A DNA stretch of 64,000 nucleotides from Linnemannia elongata. Taxonomy: Eukaryota; Mortierellomycota; Mortierellomycetes; Mortierellales; Mortierellaceae. How positions within the stretch are numbered: position 1 is the stretch's first letter; each line of letters starts with the position of its first letter. Under the pieces are notes generated by a model. It had not been told where the DNA came from, made no database searches, and saw nothing but the letters and a program-made list of their open reading frames with translations. This document shows, piece by piece, positions 56,083 through 64,000 of the stretch. The stretch spans positions 1,324,501 through 1,388,500 of the forward strand of contig JAXBDG010000011.1 of assembly GCA_036320915.1 (NCBI GenBank), written 5' to 3'. The position numbers and the translations under genes were made by a program.

Positions 56083-56832
56083 ATGATCCTCAACCGCTTC
56101 CTCACCTTCGGACTCCTCTGCTCCATATTAGGAGCAGTCTCCGCATTCCAAGACGACATCCTCAGCAAGGCTGGTTCAATCCCTGCAGCAGGACGCCCTG
56201 GCCCACAGCCAGTCCAATGCACAAACCCAGGTTTCTTCTGCAAAAGCACCATCATATTTGCCTCTGCCAACACCTCCCCAAACCCGCAATACCGTGGAGG
56301 AACCTCCGGTCCAGGAGCACTCGGAGGAACCGTACAAGCCGACCAATTCATCTGCCCATCCTCTGACGCCAAGGCCGTCCGGATCGCTTCCTGCCCTCAG
56401 GGTGATTGTCAACAGAACTATTGTGTTGGTGGTGGACCTGCCAAGGTTCCTGAGCGTCTCCCCTCGGGAAGTGGATTGTATTGCGGCAAGACACTGAACG
56501 CCCAGTATGGCGGAGGTGGTGGAGGGGATGGTCGCGGTGGTCAAGACAATTTAGGTGCCTCTAGTGGTTCCACCAGCGCGTATGGTGGTGGACTTGGTGG
56601 CGGTGGTGGCGGTGGTGGTGGAGGAGGAGGTCGTCCTCCACATGGAGAGTACGTCCGCAACAACCTGTACTACTTTATCGGATCCTACGGCGTCAATCTC
56701 GGGCCTTGCCCCTACCGGTGTATCAATGCCGGTCCTGGTACTCCCGACTATTGCGCGACCTCGCCTCCCAGTACTGAACGAGCGATCGACATTGCCTTGA
56801 TGCACCCAAAGGCCTCGAGAATACCGAAATAA
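56083..56832 (+). CDS. Secreted Gly-rich, Cys-containing protein
   Basis: 249 residues, single exon. Signal peptide MILNRFLTFGLLCSILGAVSA. The mature protein has two Cys-containing parts: CTNPGFFCKS..FICPSSDAKAVRIASCPQGDCQQNYC in the first half, and LGPCPYRCINAGPGTPDYC at the end. They are separated by an uninterrupted Gly-rich linker (about residues 140-190). Ten Cys suggest disulphides and an extracellular or wall protein. No family recognised. The first-half motif (CSS/CPSSDAKAVRIASCPQGDCQ) may recur in other secreted proteins of this fungal group. The gene has a TATA box and no intron, like the other secreted genes here. Confidence 0.8.
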   Translation: MILNRFLTFGLLCSILGAVSAFQDDILSKAGSIPAAGRPGPQPVQCTNPGFFCKSTIIFASANTSPNPQYRGGTSGPGALGGTVQADQFICPSSDAKAVRIASCPQGDCQQNYCVGGGPAKVPERLPSGSGLYCGKTLNAQYGGGGGGDGRGGQDNLGASSGSTSAYGGGLGGGGGGGGGGGGRPPHGEYVRNNLYYFIGSYGVNLGPCPYRCINAGPGTPDYCATSPPSTERAIDIALMHPKASRIPK

Positions 56833-56945
56833 TTAAACAAATACACTCTTGAACACCTTCCGTAAAGACTGAGAAAAGGGACAAAGCAGTATTTCAGAGT
56901 ATATCATACACGGTGTTTTTAATAGGCCGAACAAAAAATATAGAA

Positions 56946-59087
56946 TTAGCGGAAGCCCCCATTGATAGGAGGTGGGGGTGGGACTCGACCTGCAGCGACG
57001 CCAGTCAATGCTGTCAAGTCCAATGAAATGGCTAATTTCATAAACAGCGAGGAAAAACAAAGCACGTACTGGTGAGTCTTTGGTAGCTCGACTGGGTTCA
57101 TATGGTATTGAATGTCAATGAAGAAAGAACACTTACCACTTCCTGAAGAGTTGCCACTGGGGTATATTTTGGGTCCATGATTCTGAAACGACATGGGGGC
57201 TGGGAAGTCAGAGGAGACTCTAAATGTCCATCGACCTTCTGTTGCTGGTGGTTCTTCTATTTCATATCCACACGAGAAAATAAAGACGGGTGTCAAGACA
57301 TTGTTATGAACCAGTGTAAGGGTAGATTCATAATATGAAATGGGGTAAACTGTGATCGAAGTGGGGAGAGTGGAACGTACGTGCTTTGATGGCAGCGGTT
57401 ACAGGTCGTTGAGGTGCAGATCCAGATCGGGGTCTGCCGCCTGCTCCAGAGAGTGCAGGTGGTGTGGCTGTAGGGGCCGAAGGTGGAGGTCGAGTCCTGT
57501 TGGGTGGGGTAGCAGTGACAATGGGCGACGGCGATCCATTGGCAGCAGGAGGAGGCACGAGTGAGACTCGTGCTGGTTGTTGAGGCGGCGCCCGGTTAGG
57601 TAGTCCTGGTGTTGGTCGAGAAGGCGTTGCAGTAGGAGTAGGCGATGATCCGCTGGTTCTAGGAGGAGGTGGAGGAGGTCCTCCTCCTGTCTTTCGTGAA
57701 GGCGGTGCTGGAGGCCTTGAAAGATTTGCAGGAGTCGCAAAAAGAGATGATCGTTCAGGTGTGGGTGGAACAGCCCGTCCAGGAGCACTTCCTGAGGAAG
57801 AGGAGCCATTAGTAGTAGGTGTAGGTGGAGCAGGGACCGATCTGCCTGATGAATTTCTGTTTGGGAGGGAGGGAGGTGCAGCTGAGGCTGAGGCTGAGGC
57901 TGAGGGTGTAAGGGTCATGGGTGTTTGGCGAGCGGGTGGTGGCGGTGTTCTGGTGGGCGTTGCAGGTTTTCCTGGACTGTGATCTGTTGAAGGTGGTGGT
58001 TTGGGGAGTCCTCTTGCGGGTGTTATATGATTGCTTGAACCGTTATTTGTACCATGGTCAGCTATATATGCGATAACGAGAACAAAAAAGAAGGTCAGGG
58101 TGCGTCAAAGTTGGCAAGATAGAACAAAGTCAGTCCACGATGTATCCAGGGGGGGGAGGCAAAGGTAAAAGGGAAAAAAGAGGGGGTAGCTGTCATCCGT
58201 CCCACACTGTGATCAAAAGATAAAGGGGACAGGCGGACAGGCGGTAAAAAAGCGAACTCAAGACAAGCTGAAGAAGGGTGTACAGTACAACCAGCTCAGA
58301 CTCGTGACAAGGCGACAGATAACCTCCTCTCTTTTTGCGCTTCTTTTTCTCCTTTGGTTAACATGGCAAAGAAAACGTGATGGGTGAAGGGTGTGGTTGA
58401 AAGTCCCTTTTGTGAATGAGAGTGGAGCTGGGCTGTTTGTTCATTCCCAAAACGCGACTTGCGACTGCCCCTCTGTTCATTCGTCACCCCGCCCTCTGTC
58501 GCTGTCACAGTCGCTCGGCTGTGTTTTCTGTCCTATGAAGTGAGGCGAGTGAACGTATGCCCAAAAGTTCGACCTACCTCCAGTGTCAAATCCGCCACTT
58601 CGACTCTTGAGCTTCGGCATGCCTCCAGCAAAGAGCCCTCCTAGTTGCGGAGCTCCTCCTGCTGCTCCTGCTCCTGCTCCTGCTGCCGGTGCTGTAATGC
58701 CGCCTATTGCAGGCGGTGTCGGTAACACCCCAGCGCCACCGACACTAGACTTTGGTGTTGCTGTGTTTCAAAAAAATAAAAATCCATACGACGAGTTAGT
58801 CTGCCTGCTCCACAGCTAACAAGGATAATATCGCCAGCCTTGCATGAATCACAAACAAGGTCCAAAGACGAAAGAGAAGAAGGCATACAGACAGCAGGAG
58901 CAGAGCGATCATTGGTAACGGCCTTCTTGAGTCGGGCCCCACTTTGGATCTGTGATAGGAGCGCGTTCCTGTCTTTTGAGGCTGGTGGTGGGAGTGCAGC
59001 AGGATTGCCGCCGCCACCGGGAGGAGGAGGAGGGGGAGGAGGACCACCGCCTGGGGGTGGTGGTGGAGGAGGTGGGGGTGGAGTCAT
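56946..59087 (-). CDS. Verprolin/WIP-family actin regulator
   Basis: About 422 residues, exons 59087-58889, 58760-58578, 58061-57381, 57256-57137, 57031-56946. The Pro-rich start ([15 protein letters not shown]) is followed by a WH2 actin-monomer motif RNALLSQIQSGARLKKAVTN, then long Pro/Ser/Ala regions with profilin- and SH3-type poly-Pro sites (PPPPPPRTSGSSP). A C-terminal WASP-binding-like segment EGRWTFRVSSDFPAPMSF corresponds to the RFxF..DLPAP end of animal WIP. It works with WASP and Arp2/3 in endocytic actin patches. The last intron can join to either of two acceptors in the same phase, 57033-57032 or 57012-57011, changing the protein by seven residues. Exon 2 is Gly/Ala-rich (APAAGAGAGAAGG). 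Intron 2 is 516 bases. Confidence 0.88.
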
Positions 59088-59294
59088 GTTGTTGTGTAGT
59101 CAGAAGGTGGAAGGGCTGAGGAGGAGTTGAAGAAGATTAAAGGGTAAAGAAAGAAGAGTTGATCACACTGGCAATTGTCCCAGGGACAAACAAAAATCAT
59201 AGATCCTTGCTTCTTGCTTGATCCATTACATCACGTGTGGTTAGCGCCTGGATCATGGTGGGCAAAAGAAAGTAAAGTGTATTGAATGTTGTGT

Positions 59295-61446
59295 CTACTT
59301 GTCCTTCCTCTTCTCCTTCTCCTTCTTGTCCTCTTCTACCATAGAAGGCCACCCGCCATCTGGAGGATCAATCATGTACCGTCCATAGATAGTAATCGCT
59401 TCACGCGAAAGGGCCTCATGGAGACACTTCTGGAACCCCTCTCCAAAGACCTTTTCCGAGAACCTTTCCTGAACACTGTCCCGAGCACGGAGCTGCATAT
59501 CCAAGGTCGAGTCTCCCGCAGACAGCACCTTCTCGATCGCATCTGCAAACTCCTGAGGCGTGGAAGCCAAATATCCGGTAGGCTCATTTTTGTAGGGTCG
59601 CACAATGTCCATCTTGGGACCCGCTGAGTTATGCGCCACTGGAACCAATCCCGCGGCCTGTCAAGTCGGCAAATAAGAATAGAGAAGCATTCCGGTTAAG
59701 ACACCGCTTGTCAATTATTTGGCAAACAAACGTGTTTTGCAGAAAAGTGGGCCAACGTACCATGTATTCTACAACACCAATGCCAAAGTGCTCATCCAAC
59801 ATGGCATGGATTCCAATCTTGGAACGTGCCAACCAAGCCTGAAGCTCGCTGAAAGGAGCGTTGACGACAAACGTGACATTGTCCTAGATTATTTCATAAA
59901 GTTAACCAGTAGTGTGAAAGTCAGTATCTCCCAACTCTGTAGCATCCATTGCCACTGAACTAAGGTCCCTGTCAAAAAGATCCTTCTACATACCGTAATA
60001 CCGAGCTGGGCAGCCTTTTCATTCAACTGCTTGATCCTGTTATTATCCGACTCATTACGGGCACTTCCAACCATAACCAGTTGCACCGCCTTGGGGTTCT
60101 TCTCCAATCCACCGGCCTTCTGGCGGTACTCGGGATGATCCTTCAACAACTGCGCCATAGCATCCAACTGCAACGCATGTCCCTTCTCAGGACGGAACTG
60201 AGCCACGCTGACCACAATTCTCTCCCGATCACGTAATGGGAAATCCTTGAATGCCTCAGTATCACAAGGCGGGTAAACCACGGTTGACTTGATTCCCCAG
60301 AGCGAGTCGATATGTCCCTTTGTCCATGAGGAGTTAGTCATGACTGTATGGCAAAATTTCCCGACGAGGGCGTAGATCAGAGCAAAGAGACGATAGTAGA
60401 CGAGTTTGAGGGCGGTGTAGAACGAGGATTTGGCGACTTCATTGGCGTTGTTGTGACCGCTCTCGCGACTGGCGACACGTCCGATCATGTCTGAGCTGAT
60501 GCTTGGGTAGTGGACATAGGCGACCACTTGGCATCCTCCAAACAACCTGGCCGCTGGGTATGTGAATGCGTATCCCATCGTATCTATATTGTGTATCATA
60601 GTAGAAAAGTGTTCAGTGCTTGCTCTGCTTCATCCTTCTTAAGTAACTTTCCAGGTAAATACAATCAAAAGAAACTTGTTCGTCACAAGTCTCCCCTCCA
60701 CTCACCGATCCAGATATCAGGAACAACATACTTCAGAGCCTCCCACCCCAAAACCATTGACCCAATACTCTGCCCAATCAACGTAAACCGAGGCCATTTC
60801 GCATCCTCAATCCATGACCGCTTCTTCAGAAACTCAAACCCAACGAGGGAAGGGTCCAGGTCAATGTTAAATCGAGTCCGAACTCTTTCCAGGATATCCT
60901 GCTTGTTGACATCCGTGTCGCCGGTGTATACAACCGAGACCACATGGGGGTATTTTTGTTGAATGTCTCTGATCGCCGTCCAGAGTACACGCTCTCCTCC
61001 ACCTCCCGCGTTACTATTGGAAGAAAAAAATATAAAAAATATAGAGTCAGCTAACACAGGTTACTTCAGTTGACAGTTCAGTTCGCTCGAGAACATCATC
61101 AACAATGAACAGGACAGCATCAGTGCGCATACCAGTAGGGATGAAAGAATCCCGCAATAAGATAAGGAGCATTCTTTTCGTCATTCACCTTCTCCTTGTC
61201 ATCGCCATTTTCTGTATCCTTGCTCGAACTGCCCTCAGCCTTCAACGTCGTTGTCGTCACCTTGTTCTTCTTCTCTTGATAGAGCTCCTCAAAGACACGA
61301 TCCCGGTTCCTCATAAAGCCGTCTGTTATCTTAGAATTGAAGTACGACATAACGACGGTATATCCGAGAAGAACCGTGACCGAGAGTCCGATAAACGTTA
61401 TAGAAAACCACTTGATGGCCTGCTCCGGCCATGTTGTCGCCACCAT
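59295..61446 (-). CDS. ALG11: GDP-Man:Man3GlcNAc2-PP-dolichol alpha-1,2-mannosyltransferase
   Basis: 565-residue ER enzyme adding the fourth and fifth mannoses to the lipid-linked N-glycan precursor on the cytosolic face. Exons 61446-61133, 61013-60706, 60583-59994, 59883-59761, 59657-59295 (1698 nt). One N-terminal membrane helix (IKWFSITFIGLSVTVLLGYTVV), then HPYCNAGGGGERVLW (split across an intron), YPAARLFGG, and the GT4 glycosyltransferase domain with VMVGSARNESD, HAMLDEHFGIGVVEYM and AAGLVPVAHNSAGPKMDIV. The Glu in the EHFGIGVVE motif is the GT4 donor-site acid. Length is typical. It lies head to tail with PSD1. No unusual features. Confidence 0.95.
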
Positions 61447-61569
61447 ATGTGATGTAGATGTGAAAAAGGAAAAGTGGATGGAGTTGAAGAAAGATGAGCC
61501 GTGGAACCCAAACGCTGGCAGTGCATAATTGGCGAACTCAAAAAATAATGCTTAAGGGTTAGCCGTTTA

Positions 61570-63422
61570 TTACTCGATCACACCAAGAGGCTGGCCCATC
61601 TTGACATATTGACCGGGCTCGATCGTAAACTGGAAGTTCTCGGGCGCCTCAAAGACAAGAACAACAGTCGAACCAAGCTTGAAGCCGCCCATCTCCTCTC
61701 CAACCTGCAAGGGCTGACCGTTCAACAAGCGGCTCGCACCGCTGTACACCAATTCTCCCTGTCCACGGTGGTGGACATCCTCCCTGCGGTTCGTGCGAAG
61801 TTCCTAGGGTTACGATATGACAATCAAAGTCAAGATTAGCATCCAGACACGACAAGAAAACTCAAAAGACGCGCATCAAGATATCAATTGCAATCCCTAT
61901 ATCTTACCTTGTCAAAGTTGAGGACGATGCTTCCAACATTAGTTGCTCCAACAGGAACCATGGAGAAGAATCCATGACGCCACCTGCCCAACAAGACTAC
62001 ACGCTCGTTCAACACGAACAGATCCTGCAACTGCTTCACCATCCAAGGCGAGACTGAGTAGAGTTCTCCCGAGAAGTGACGTCTGGTCTCTGCAACCCAG
62101 TTAGTAGGCGAATGGAAGCGGTGGTAGTCTCCGGGGGCAAGGTAGATGACACAGAAGAAGAGCGCGTTTCCTGGGCGCATCTGCAACTCGTCCCTGTAAT
62201 CACTCTTCTTTGATTTCTGATCAGCCTCAATATCGGGTACAATATTACCCTGCGAGTCCTGTTTCTTGTGTTCAATAGTTGACTCCTTATCGTAGCCCAA
62301 AAGGCTGTCCAGCGTGTAACTGATTCCGTTGACCTCGGCGAATTCCTCTTCATCGACAATGTTGGCAGAATGAGTAGCCTTGATGATCTCTGCGGTCTCG
62401 CTAGCCTTCTGCGATCCCAAAAATTGGTTCAATGAATACGACATGCCCTTGATCTGCTCAACCCTTGAGCCATCCACCAATCCGAAATGGAACACTCTTC
62501 CATCCGAGGGAGAGACCTATAACATATTGGTTATCAATTAAAGCGGTAATCAGTTAATTCACCCTGTAATTGATTGAGCGCGAGCATGCCAATACAGTCA
62601 TTGGCACCCTAAAAGAGATCCTTACCAAGGCAGCATCAAAATTGATAGGGCGGGCGCCATCCTTCAATTCACGGTAGAAAAACTCGCTCAAGTTCTTGTA
62701 GTGTGTCAAATCAGGGTCCTTCATCTCCTCCAAGTTGCATCCAAAAATCCAGCTGTACAATTTGAATCCTGGAACACGGAACCACACGGGTAATGTGATA
62801 CTGTTGAAAGCACCCCAAAGTCTCGATATCGTCTTCAGTGGCAACTCGCTAATCACATGAACCTATGGGCACAAGAAGTAAGTTCGTTGTTAATTCGCTA
62901 TGCTAATGATGACAATATCGATCGCATATCGGCATAATGACTTACATGCCATGGGCCGACGATGAGAGCCTTTGATGGATCATGGTCCTTTTCGGATTCA
63001 CGTTTCATGATCTTGCTGTACTGCAGGAAGGCGATAAAGGCGAGCCCCAGTCCAATAGGGATAGGCGACCACTTGATTGGTGTATCCTCCCACGCCTTCC
63101 TCACGCGAGCTATTCACGCATAGAAAAATAACCGAACAAAGAATTAACTTCTGCTGCTGTGAACCTAACATTTCTTCCCACTCTCTCCTTATCGGCGTTC
63201 CTTTGCCTATGTTCAATAAAATGATAACCTACTGCCATAGGACTCCTTGCTTGAGGCCTCTTGAGCAAAGCGCTGTCTCGATGCATGAAAATTGCGCTGC
63301 AAAAGTAAGGAAGAGCGGACATGTGTGGCGGTGATGGTGGTAGTAGTGTGACGAAGGGGCATGGCTCCAAGGGTGGCTCTGCGGAGGACAGCCCTCGGGA
63401 AGGGCATCATGGCACGTTGCAT
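61570..63422 (-). CDS. PSD1: Phosphatidylserine decarboxylase, mitochondrial type
   Basis: 477 residues, exons 63422-63233, 63109-62946, 62862-62626, 62516-61908, 61803-61570 (1434 nt). Makes phosphatidylethanolamine from phosphatidylserine in the inner mitochondrial membrane. A mitochondrial presequence ([19 protein letters not shown], then RNFHASRQR) precedes one membrane helix ([16 protein letters not shown]). Catalytic-domain marks are [17 protein letters not shown] and the self-cleavage motif LGST at residues 443-446. Cleavage between Gly444 and Ser445 would give the alpha subunit with its pyruvoyl group. An acidic insert ([20 protein letters not shown]) occurs before the catalytic core. 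ATG 63422 was chosen because it starts the presequence; Met5 and Met6 are alternatives. Confidence 0.95.
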
Positions 63423-63678
63423 CGTCTACGGCGAATGGTCGGTTGGTCGTAAAAGTAAGAGTGCAATGACAAGAGAGACAACCTGTAAGCTGAACACTTT
63501 TTCTAAGCGTTTCTCCCGGGAAGTGGCTGAGCTTGACGAAAATGGTAATGTGTGACTGCTTCATTATTCGATGGTTGAGCCCGAGAAGTGGCCGGGAAAG
63601 AAGAAAGTACAAGGCACCTTCTCAGGGCAAGCTGATCAGCCTTCTTATCGTTCTTCATTCGTTCAACATCGACCGACA
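63423..63678. promoter_or_regulatory. Bidirectional promoter of PSD1 and a mitochondrial protein gene
   Basis: 256 bases between divergent start codons of two genes whose products both carry mitochondrial presequences. No TATA box is seen. The brevity suggests shared control. Confidence 0.5.
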
Positions 63679-63871
63679 ATGTCTTCAGGAATGTTCAGAG
63701 CTGCGACTCAGGGCAGTCGTTTTCTCCGCTCGGCAACAGCCGCGCCAACTATCAGGACAATGCTTTCAAGCACCACCGGCAGGAGCGCGAGGGTTGTTCT
63801 GCAGCGCACCCTTCGCCCTACCCTGACTGCTGCTTTCCATACCACACCCCTTCGATTCACATCTGAAGCAG
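63679..63871 (+). CDS. Mitochondrial protein, first exon only (truncated by window)
   Basis: 64 codons are visible: MSSGMFRAATQGSRFLRSAT, then several Arg, Ser and Thr and AFHTTPLRFTSEA, a mitochondrial presequence much like those of PSD1 (NFHASRQ) and C1-THF synthase (SLHTSRS). The exon ends at a GT donor after GAAGCAG (63871); the gene runs beyond 64000. The mature protein cannot be identified from this part. Confidence 0.7.
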
Positions 63872-64000
63872 GTATGGTACTTATATCGCGGATCAAAAGT
63901 TGATAAGAGAAAGATTCAATTTCTACGCGAAAGCATGCAATACCACCGTGGACCCATCTTACAAACGACGCGCTTTTAAACTAATTAATTACGATCTTCC
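63872..64000 (+). other. First intron of the truncated mitochondrial gene
   Basis: 129 bases from the donor gtatgg to the window end; no in-phase second exon could be placed. Confidence 0.45.

Noticed and set aside
57070..57091. A 22-nt verprolin exon (VELPKTHQ) between exons 4 and 5
   Set aside because: It has good splice signals, but no acceptor downstream restores the frame after it. Skipping it joins exon 4 to the last exon in phase.
1..64000. A bacterial-type defence, CRISPR or biosynthetic cluster
   Set aside because: All recognisable genes are ordinary eukaryotic ones; there are no repeat-spacer arrays and no polyketide, peptide-synthetase or terpene core enzymes.

Overview
The window is nuclear DNA of a filamentous fungus, most likely an early-diverging mould of the Mortierella group (Mucoromycota). 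Most genes are split by short GT-AG introns whose acceptors usually end in TAG. Promoters are CT-rich, intergenic DNA and introns carry many A/T homopolymers of 20-38 bases, and the proteins are closest to Mortierellaceae types (small secreted C2-domain proteins, DASH Spc19, UPF0658, a MEA1-like protein). This assignment rests on remembered protein families, not on a search. I place 27 protein genes, two of them cut by the window ends. I see no tRNA, rRNA, CRISPR array or intact transposon.

Layout: 1-3.9 kb, tandem duplicate FAD-dependent monooxygenases on the minus strand (the first runs off the left end). 3.9-6.6 kb, a gene-poor gap. 6.6-9.9 kb, a secreted-protein cluster: a divergent pair of single-C2-domain proteins and a His-rich protein. 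10-20.2 kb, dense housekeeping: VTI1 (SNARE), a long SPC19-like DASH subunit, RRP7 (rRNA processing), GLE1 (mRNA export), ADE1 (SAICAR synthetase). 21-27 kb, an RGG-box nuclear-type protein, an aldo/keto reductase and a cytochrome b5 with a 979-base last intron. 27.5-36 kb, three consecutive intronless minus-strand genes: an NADPH oxidase and two disordered proteins, with long spacers. 38-42 kb, a MEA1-like protein and a UPF0658-type multispanning membrane protein. 44-49 kb, trifunctional C1-tetrahydrofolate synthase with two apparent starts. 49-57 kb, a small tail-anchored S/T-rich protein, an AlkB-type dioxygenase, an unrecognised coiled-coil protein and a secreted Gly/Cys protein. 57-64 kb, verprolin/WIP, ALG11, mitochondrial PSD1 and the first exon of a mitochondrial protein.

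Functional links: ADE1 and C1-THF synthase both serve de novo purine synthesis (10-formyl-THF is a purine donor). VTI1 and verprolin serve membrane traffic and actin-driven endocytosis. ALG11 and PSD1 are membrane-lipid or ER/mitochondrial functions. Otherwise the region is an ordinary mosaic of eukaryotic genes, not an operon or a single system. Exon boundaries were worked out by hand by requiring GT (once GC) donors, AG acceptors, continuous phase and family-consistent protein. Each model given in full has a total coding length divisible by three.

The most interesting points are: the leaky-scanning layout of C1-THF synthase; the roughly 220-residue extension on the Spc19-like protein; two predicted cytochrome b5 C-termini, one anchored and one not; the divergent secreted C2 pair; and the 11-nt exon in the monooxygenase.
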